Assembly: GCA_003284375.1 (NCBI GenBank)
Contig: QBVL01000006.1
Coordinates: 1-52,234, forward strand
Reading direction: 5' to 3'
Source of the DNA: Prochlorococcus sp. AG-311-J23
GTDB lineage: Bacteria > Cyanobacteriota > Cyanobacteriia > PCC-6307 > Cyanobiaceae
Length of the DNA stretch: 52,234 nt
This document shows positions 47,001 through 52,234 of the stretch, in pieces; positions within the stretch are counted from its first letter, which is position 1; every line of letters begins with the position of its first letter. The translations under genes and the position numbers were made by a program. Under the pieces are notes generated by a model, which was not told the DNA's origin, ran no database searches, and saw only the letters and a list, made by a program, of their open reading frames with translations.

Positions 47001-47840
47001 ATAACGATTTTTCCTGGGCCTGGATGAGTATGGCTTTGTATCTGTAATACCTTGAGATTTTAGATCCTTGGCAATATCTATGAAACAATCTTCTAGCTCT
47101 TTTCCCTCTTCTTCCCAAATCCTTGTGAAATCTCTCCATAAGGATCCAATATAAAAGTTTAATTGATTTGAGAGACTTTCATCTATTTTAAGGTCATTAA
47201 ATGTTTGCATGAAATTATTATTTGGATCATTATCTAAAGTATTAAGTACTTGAATTAAATTCTTACGATTGAAATTAGTTTTAAATATTCCTTTTAATTC
47301 TGGAGTTTCTATTTCTAATATTTCTTTTTTCCAATATTCTTCAACAATTTCATTTATGAGTGAATGTGAATCTTTTTCGATGGTTGGATTTAAATTATTA
47401 CCATTCTCAATAGCTTCTCTACTAAGCGTTTTACTGCAAAAACCATGAATTGTTGTGATATCGGCATTGTCAATTCTCTCTAATGCTTCTAATAGGAGAG
47501 AAGCTAAATATAAAGATCTTTCTTTTGATGTTATATTTAATTCGACCCATTCAGTTAAAACTTTATCTATTTCATATGGTTCTACGTTTGTATTTATTGA
47601 TTCAATTATTTTTAAAGCTAAAATAAGTCTTTCAATAATCTTAGCTTTTATTTCTGAAGCGGTTGCTTCTGTAAAGCTAACAACTAGTATCTCGTTTATT
47701 GAATATTCTTTTTCAGTCAATAACCTTAAAACAAGGTGAGAAAGAGAGAATGTTTTTCCTGTCCCAGCACTTGCTTCGATGAGACGCGTCCCATTAGATA
47801 ATGGATATTTATTCGCTTGAAATAATTTTGTATTATTCAT
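44058..47840 (-). CDS. recB: Exodeoxyribonuclease V beta subunit RecB
   Basis: Helicase-nuclease subunit of RecBCD. 1260 residues: Walker A ASAGTGKT (23-30), SFTEATASEIK, TIHGFC, DEFQDTDPVQ, GDPKQAIYSFRGG, TIHKSKGLQ and YVALTRAKKQ form a complete SF1A helicase. The C-terminal nuclease has GTCLHKILE, GSIDQVF and LDWKSN, the last with the catalytic Asp and Lys of the PD-(D/E)XK site, then the QAHIYLLAL motif. It lies 96 bases downstream of the ICMT-like gene and abuts recD. Confidence 0.95.
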   Translation of the reverse strand: MNNTKLFQANKYPLSNGTRLIEASAGTGKTFSLSHLVLRLLTEKEYSINEILVVSFTEATASEIKAKIIERLILALKIIESINTNVEPYEIDKVLTEWVELNITSKERSLYLASLLLEALERIDNADITTIHGFCSKTLSREAIENGNNLNPTIEKDSHSLINEIVEEYWKKEILEIETPELKGIFKTNFNRKNLIQVLNTLDNDPNNNFMQTFNDLKIDESLSNQLNFYIGSLWRDFTRIWEEEGKELEDCFIDIAKDLKSQGITDTKPYSSRPRKNRYELLSNWIEKCKEKERPSYEEIQNQSLISKYFHPKNIYLLNVKYKINCCSKEMNSILEVIGDLYDSPGEFVWEHALLWTKRELDRRKSKKGLINYSDLLKLLDPRLINSNKIYNKDNPNNTYKNLKSRYKVALIDEFQDTDPVQLRVLKEAFGNRSTHLLLMIGDPKQAIYSFRGGSLNTYMKVRETCDRIDLMNANYRSTKSLILILNKLFIDGLTRSNLSTQELNACSQEDLLKLNGIKEPLKIINLIDNIQKENQQKIKLESKSIIEDKIPKVIGSYLLELLSNNTNNITPSDICVLVNRHDQAKNIHSYLSKIKIPSQLLSNENIFTREGAQILQIFINCIVSPHNQQKLALLACSELMRWKKEQLFESKFNGDFDSLSSKFNELAQLFPKIGLLGCLSNFLEGKSIADLSHRGTLLGDLYQSSQLVDEQIHRKKFNALRASEWLSSQRFQSIEPIPEEYQPNSAISDSSVNIITIHKSKGLQFKIVICPYLWQKPPDKKSHLWKDNQNLIISKKYKWHKKYRSYQDFIGNESLNEAERLAYVALTRAKKQLIILWVKAAGQEGNPLAGFLFGSKSINLNMEDYTKEMMEQSFKERELKVDIQDIQTIETNKTWTQPKNEVKLSLGATPNHQFENSWGRYSFSKWITQKNDESILKGLSDELNEDLAFKDEIQDISLEKINQVFIEKEESIDTLEEQIWTQESPIGNFPRGPIAGTCLHKILERVDFNDIENQLNVSSIIEEELNIVNISNSFIEPIIILLKRIANITLGGPLGKFKIKNLNSKSSIKELKFDIPICHETNPINTLELSSIFKEDVDKKYGLDYLNKLMNLNIYSSGFLTGSIDQVFADNPNHEIAKWWVLDWKSNWIGSPLSKEGNFSCGPSNYSMSRMDEEMYHHHYPLQAHIYLLALHRFLNWRLPNYSPQKHLGGYIYVFLRGLPDEGDLEEKNYALRTPGLIVEPAPLERITKLDLLIKSKQ

Positions 47841-47936
47841 ATTAATCTAATATTTAAAATAATAAAATTGCAACTAAGACTCTTTTTCACTATCATTTCT
47901 TGATTATTATATTTTAAATTTTTAATAATTGTCATT

Positions 47937-48497
47937 TTAGAATCTCCAATCTAAATAATTAATATTTTTTACAATAGCTGGTACTTCTTTCATATATATT
48001 TTGTATTCAGGGAATTTTATTTTGAGCATTTCCTCTTCTTTTAATGCTTTTATTTTTAAAACGAAAACTAATAATATTAATAAAATTAAATGTATTAGAC
48101 TTAATGTGGAAATACATATTCCTAATGAAATAAATAATAATCCCTTGTATAGAGGATGTCTAACATTTCCGTATGAATTATTTTTTATTAGACTAGATCC
48201 ATTCATTGGATAAGGAAGTGGTGTTAAATTATCACCTAAATCTATAAATGCTTTAATGATAATTATTAGACCTTGAAGTGAAATTACTAATCCAATAATG
48301 ACGAAAAAAGTATTTATTGAAAATCCAATTTTATCTACTTTTGGGTAGGGAGGTGTTAAATGAAGCAAGATCAGTAAAATTTGAGAAAATAAATACCACT
48401 CTCCTCTAGAATTATTGAATAGACCTTGCTTGCTAAATCCCCATTTTGAAATATTAGTTTTAATATTCATAAATAGAGTGCTTTTATTTAGATTCAT
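47937..48497 (-). CDS. Isoprenylcysteine carboxyl methyltransferase-like membrane protein
   Basis: A 186-residue membrane protein with about five hydrophobic segments and the family signature YGNVRHPLYKGLLF followed by LKEEEMLKIKFPEYKIYMKEV, the SAM-binding His-rich/acidic end of ICMT/PEMT-type methyltransferases. The N-terminus (about 30 residues) is a soluble leader. Substrate unknown. It lies between recC (13 bases after its stop) and recB (96 bases before its start) on the same strand. Confidence 0.85.
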   Translation of the reverse strand: MNLNKSTLFMNIKTNISKWGFSKQGLFNNSRGEWYLFSQILLILLHLTPPYPKVDKIGFSINTFFVIIGLVISLQGLIIIIKAFIDLGDNLTPLPYPMNGSSLIKNNSYGNVRHPLYKGLLFISLGICISTLSLIHLILLILLVFVLKIKALKEEEMLKIKFPEYKIYMKEVPAIVKNINYLDWRF

Positions 48498-48510
48498 TTT
48501 ATTTACTAGA

Positions 48511-51500
48511 TTAGTTGGTATTTTTTAGAATTGGTTCATAAAGACTCATTAATACATCATTAAATGAATCAACGTCTAATAATGTAGATGCTTTGCATTC
48601 TTTGCCAAAGCAAAGTTCCATTGCTAGATTTTCTCTTTCTCCTTGCATATGTGAATTACCCTCCCATCTTTTTTTAAATAAATCTTGCTCATTCTTATTC
48701 TGTTCGTTTATCGCAAGGGCATAAGCCATTCCACTTTCTGGTGGTATGGGCCAACAATTCTTTCTTCCTTCGGTTGCCAATTGATTCATTTCTCTTAGAG
48801 TTTTAGACGCTTCATGAGTATTAATAGGTAATATTTCTTTGGTTACTTCATAATTAATTTTTTTGATATAATTTATTTTTTTAGATATTATCAATGTTTT
48901 AGAATTAAATGAACTATTTGCAGATAAATATAAATGATTTAGCCATCCATTCATAAGAGTTTTATATCTTAAATTTCCAAATTCAATTTGTATTAAATTC
49001 TCTCCACCAAAGTAAAATTCACCCTCTAACTCTTGCATCTCTATACTTCTTTTCGTGATTTCGCCAGTTGCATATATTGCTGATATTAAATTATTCCATC
49101 TCTCCTCAAGTAGATCTTCCTCTATTAACCCAGAGCCTTTAGGAGGGAAAATCCCCTTGCCTGAAAAATTCTCCTCCCAGTAATTTATATTATTATTTAT
49201 GTCGTTAAATCTTCTGATATCACTATTTTCTAGTCGATACTTAAGAAGTTTATATCTTTCTAACTCTGAAAACTCGAGTAAATCATTTTCTTCAATAAGA
49301 TTGAAAAATTCCTTTGATTGGATTTCATTCTCTTTTAACCATGTTGTTTGTGGATTTACTAACCACTCTTTGGTCTTTTCGAAGGAATAAGATTTTGATC
49401 TGCTTCCGTTAGGTTCTTTCCAATTTATCGGTAATGCTAATGATATCTTTTTGGTTGGTACTCCTTTTTCTAGCCACTCTCTAGCTTCTAGGTTCTTCCG
49501 ATCACAACTCATGATTTGTGATCTTTCTGTTTTTATAAAGTTGAAATGATCAAGAGGATTTGCTGGTGGCTCAATGAGAATATCTTGAAAGGTGTTAGCT
49601 CCTAATTTGATTTTTAGGTAATTCAACCATTGTTGAATAGGACTCGGAGGTTCAATATCTTCTCCTGTCTTTTCATCTTTGGAATTCCAAGAAAGTAAAA
49701 GATTTTGACGAGTTGAGATTAAAGCTTCTAATAATGAATATCGGTCTTTGTCATATTGGTTAGGATCTCCAAGTTGTCTTTTACTTTCTAGGAGATTAAA
49801 ACTTCTTCTATTATCTACTCTTGGAAAAATTCTACTTTCTAGTCCCATTACTATAATTATTTTATGTGGAATTGCCCTCATCGGTTCTAAGGCACTGACC
49901 GTAATTTTTCCTGTCCTATGACCAAATTTTCCATTTGTAGAACTTAAGGCTTTGGTAATAATGTCTTTGACTATCAAACAATCAATTTCTAGTTCACAGT
50001 GTTCTGTTATGAGACCCCAATTATTAACGATACTTAGTAGTTGTTGCTCTTCCCAAGCCCATTCACCACCATCCCCGAACAAATCCTTTACGAGTGATGT
50101 TATAAGTTTTATCCATTCCTTACATGAACGTTTACTGCGAATCGCATCGATATAATTACAAAGTTTTGAGAGTGTACCCCAAGCTTTTATAAATCCTGTA
50201 TTTGAAATATTCTCGGAATAAGGTGAGATATTTTTTATCCCATTAGTTGGTTCGTCTGGCAAAACAAGACCAAGTAGAAAACGTTCTAGGCACCAACAGA
50301 GGCTATGAGTATCTTCCCCAAACCTTTCAGAAGAATCAAGTCCCCATGTAAAGCCAGCTGACTGAAGGCTTTTGGTAATGTTACTCACTTCTTCAATACT
50401 TAGATTCTGTTGTTTTTGTAATGCTGGATTAGTTAATAAGTTTTCAAAAATTGAGGCAGTTAGACGAGATGCAGAAATTTCTAACAGATTTATCAGAAAA
50501 TGTATTAAACCTACTTTATCCTCATTACTTCTATCTGTGATTACCAAGGGCAGTGGAGTAATGTCACGATCAATATTGTTAAAGACTGAGGCAAATATTG
50601 GCGAATAGCTATCAATCTGAGGTGTCATGATTAAAATGTCTCTTGGTTGTAGCTTCTTGTCATTATCAAAGAGCTGCAATATATGGTCTCGTATTAACAC
50701 CACTTGTCTATACTTTCCTGGAGATTTAAGGAAAAGCAGCGATTTATCAGATTTCTCTTTAGTTAAAACAGTTTCACTTTTTGTGTATAACAGTTCTTGT
50801 TGCAGTTGTTCTAAGATAGTTGGCTTGTTTCCTTTCTTGGCAGAGATGTTTGCTGTAAGAGAAAAAATATCTTCCTCATTTCTCTCTCCCAATTGATATT
50901 CCCCACTTCCCTCTAATAACTGTTGAAATTCAGCTCCCATACGTCCAAGGAAAGCCTCAAGTCTTGGAGACTCTAATAACCATTGTCTGTCGGGAGGGGT
51001 ATCCCATTTGTTTCTAAACCGCAGTCTTCTAGTTTCACATCTTTGCCAAAGATCATTACAAGGGGAGATAAGATAAATTTTTATATTTATTACTTTAGAG
51101 AAAGCCTGAATTAAATCTATTTGCAATGGTGCCAGACTACTAAGTCCATAGATGTATAGATTCTTTGGATAATCTAGTTTAGAAATATCATCATTCTTTA
51201 AAAGTTTAATAACTTTTTCTACTTGGATGCAGAACGGATCTTTATTGATCTTTTTATATAATAAATTGAATAGTATTTCTTGCCAAAGTATATTTTTACT
51301 AGCATTCATTTCTCTCAAGCTAATCTTTTTATTCTTATCTAACCATTGCTTAATAATATTAGGTCTGTAAAGTATATACTCATCGAAAATCTCTGCTATA
51401 TTGCTAGCTATTTCCCACAAATTTGTATCAATTAGCTCATTTTTTTTCTCGCTTATTTTTATCCAGGATCTAATTGTACCTGCTGCTTCTTCTTTCATTA

Positions 51501-51804
51501 ATTCTGGTAATACTTCTAAAATATCCCAAACAAGATGATTCTTTTCCCATGGATCATTTTCCTTTGGATCAATGCCTAGAATTAACTTAACTAACCTTTT
51601 GAAATATGTTCCAGGGAAAGGGTATTTGACTAATGCATTGATATCATTAATTACAGAAATTCTTTCACTTAGCCATCTGCTTGATGGCCATGTACTTACA
51701 ATAATGTTAACTTCTTCTGTTATTCCAGGAGGGTTTAATCGGAGTTCTTGTCCTAGTATCTCTGCTAACCATTCTGCTTTATTACTTCGATAAATTGTTA
51801 ACAA
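48511..51804 (-). CDS. recC: Exodeoxyribonuclease V gamma subunit RecC
   Basis: Chi-recognition and scaffold subunit of RecBCD; the ancestral helicase is inactive. 1097 residues, close to E. coli RecC. The family N-terminus LTIYRSNKAEWLAEIL follows a TTG start at 51802-51804; no Walker A is seen. GLSSLAPLQIDLIQAF and SWNSKDEKTGEDIEPPSP are typical of RecC. The gene lies 27 bases downstream of pdxJ and is followed by the ICMT-like gene and recB. Confidence 0.94.
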   Translation of the reverse strand: MLTIYRSNKAEWLAEILGQELRLNPPGITEEVNIIVSTWPSSRWLSERISVINDINALVKYPFPGTYFKRLVKLILGIDPKENDPWEKNHLVWDILEVLPELMKEEAAGTIRSWIKISEKKNELIDTNLWEIASNIAEIFDEYILYRPNIIKQWLDKNKKISLREMNASKNILWQEILFNLLYKKINKDPFCIQVEKVIKLLKNDDISKLDYPKNLYIYGLSSLAPLQIDLIQAFSKVINIKIYLISPCNDLWQRCETRRLRFRNKWDTPPDRQWLLESPRLEAFLGRMGAEFQQLLEGSGEYQLGERNEEDIFSLTANISAKKGNKPTILEQLQQELLYTKSETVLTKEKSDKSLLFLKSPGKYRQVVLIRDHILQLFDNDKKLQPRDILIMTPQIDSYSPIFASVFNNIDRDITPLPLVITDRSNEDKVGLIHFLINLLEISASRLTASIFENLLTNPALQKQQNLSIEEVSNITKSLQSAGFTWGLDSSERFGEDTHSLCWCLERFLLGLVLPDEPTNGIKNISPYSENISNTGFIKAWGTLSKLCNYIDAIRSKRSCKEWIKLITSLVKDLFGDGGEWAWEEQQLLSIVNNWGLITEHCELEIDCLIVKDIITKALSSTNGKFGHRTGKITVSALEPMRAIPHKIIIVMGLESRIFPRVDNRRSFNLLESKRQLGDPNQYDKDRYSLLEALISTRQNLLLSWNSKDEKTGEDIEPPSPIQQWLNYLKIKLGANTFQDILIEPPANPLDHFNFIKTERSQIMSCDRKNLEAREWLEKGVPTKKISLALPINWKEPNGSRSKSYSFEKTKEWLVNPQTTWLKENEIQSKEFFNLIEENDLLEFSELERYKLLKYRLENSDIRRFNDINNNINYWEENFSGKGIFPPKGSGLIEEDLLEERWNNLISAIYATGEITKRSIEMQELEGEFYFGGENLIQIEFGNLRYKTLMNGWLNHLYLSANSSFNSKTLIISKKINYIKKINYEVTKEILPINTHEASKTLREMNQLATEGRKNCWPIPPESGMAYALAINEQNKNEQDLFKKRWEGNSHMQGERENLAMELCFGKECKASTLLDVDSFNDVLMSLYEPILKNTN

Positions 51805-51831
51805 GAGTCAAAAAGCGATTTAAACAAACTC

Positions 51832-52234
51832 TTAAATTAGGAAGTTGTCTTTCCTTGGATTTATGATTAGGCTTTTCATTTCTTTTACTGCCTGAGATAG
51901 TCCAACTGATAAGGCTCTAGAAATAATTGTATGGCCAATATTTAATTCTTCAATCCCTTCAATAGCTGCAATTGGTTCAACGTTTTGATATGTCAATCCA
52001 TGGCCTGCGTTTACTCTCAAACCATAGGATTTTGCTTTAGCAGTGTTTTCTTTAATAATGGACAACTCTAGATTTCTTTCCTTGTTTTTTGTGACTGCAT
52101 ATTTACCTGTGTGCAGTTCAATCCAGGCTGCTTTTACTTCAGCACATTTTTCTAACTGTGCTTGGACTGGATCAACAAAGAGACTTACTGGAATATCTTC
52201 ATCTGAAAGAAGTTGAATTATTTCTTTTAATTTA
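51832..52234 (-). CDS. pdxJ: Pyridoxine 5'-phosphate synthase, C-terminal part (5' end beyond window)
   Basis: The frame is open from the window end leftward to the stop at 51832, about 134 codons. It shows PVSLFVDP, AAWIELHTGKYA, then RVNAGHGLTYQNV and ELNIGHTIISRALSVGL, the conserved C-terminal motifs of PdxJ, which condenses 1-deoxyxylulose 5-phosphate and aminoacetone phosphate to pyridoxine 5'-phosphate. The N-terminal half, including the first catalytic residues, lies outside. It is upstream of recC on the same strand and probably leads the rec operon. Confidence 0.95.
   Translation of the reverse strand, partial: KLKEIIQLLSDEDIPVSLFVDPVQAQLEKCAEVKAAWIELHTGKYAVTKNKERNLELSIIKENTAKAKSYGLRVNAGHGLTYQNVEPIAAIEGIEELNIGHTIISRALSVGLSQAVKEMKSLIINPRKDNFLI

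Overview
The window is AT-rich, densely packed cyanobacterial chromosome. Gene content and compaction point to a marine picocyanobacterium of the Prochlorococcus type. It carries the clock kinase SasA with a KaiB-like sensor, a CyanoP lipoprotein, photosynthetic ferredoxin-NADP reductase, OpcA next to zwf, and crtE. Six convergent gene pairs are separated by only 1-33 bases, and several operon junctions overlap by four bases (NTGA). TTG and GTG starts are frequent. Genus and clade are inferences from gene content and base composition; no database search was possible.

Layout. 1-442: N-terminus of a 7TM-HD (PgpH-like) phosphohydrolase, leftward. 499-4321: rightward folD, then crtE, a DUF212 membrane protein and a Dda/RecD-like helicase, the last three with overlapping ends. 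4355-11478: leftward sasA, tRNA-Glu(UUC), petH, zwf, opcA, cobB, a block of clock output, NADPH and tetrapyrrole/cobalamin functions. 11574-15367: rightward CpeS-like protein, small lipoprotein, pepN. 15378-16373: prs leftward, followed by a 591-base gene-free stretch. 16965-18461: malQ. 18464-21929: leftward HTH-membrane protein, a decayed rluB pseudogene, a small membrane protein and a UbiB/ABC1 kinase. 22030-24411: PLP decarboxylase and cdsA. 24417-30316: leftward DUF2993 protein, alpha/beta hydrolase, glycerol dehydrogenase family protein, clpC, rimI. 30388-36074: rightward lysA, cdaA, uppS, bioB, trhO and a conserved hypothetical. 36095-37635: lipA and recR leftward. 37735-38301: CyanoP. 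38303-42185: ABC exporter, small secreted Cys protein and DEAD-box helicase. 42336-52234: pdxJ (partial), recC, an ICMT-like methyltransferase, recB and recD, all leftward.

The genes are mostly housekeeping: one-carbon and isoprenoid metabolism, oxidative pentose phosphate pathway, cofactors, lipid and cell-envelope precursors, proteolysis and recombination. No CRISPR array, transposase, integrase or phage module was seen. The best observations are the rluB pseudogene whose full-length ancestor can still be read through stops and a frameshift; a PetH whose N-terminus is a hydrophobic segment plus an ATPAKA repeat linker; a recR whose conserved N-terminus has no ATG, GTG or TTG start; both a c-di-AMP synthase and a PgpH-type candidate hydrolase; and unstudied small genes embedded in conserved operons.
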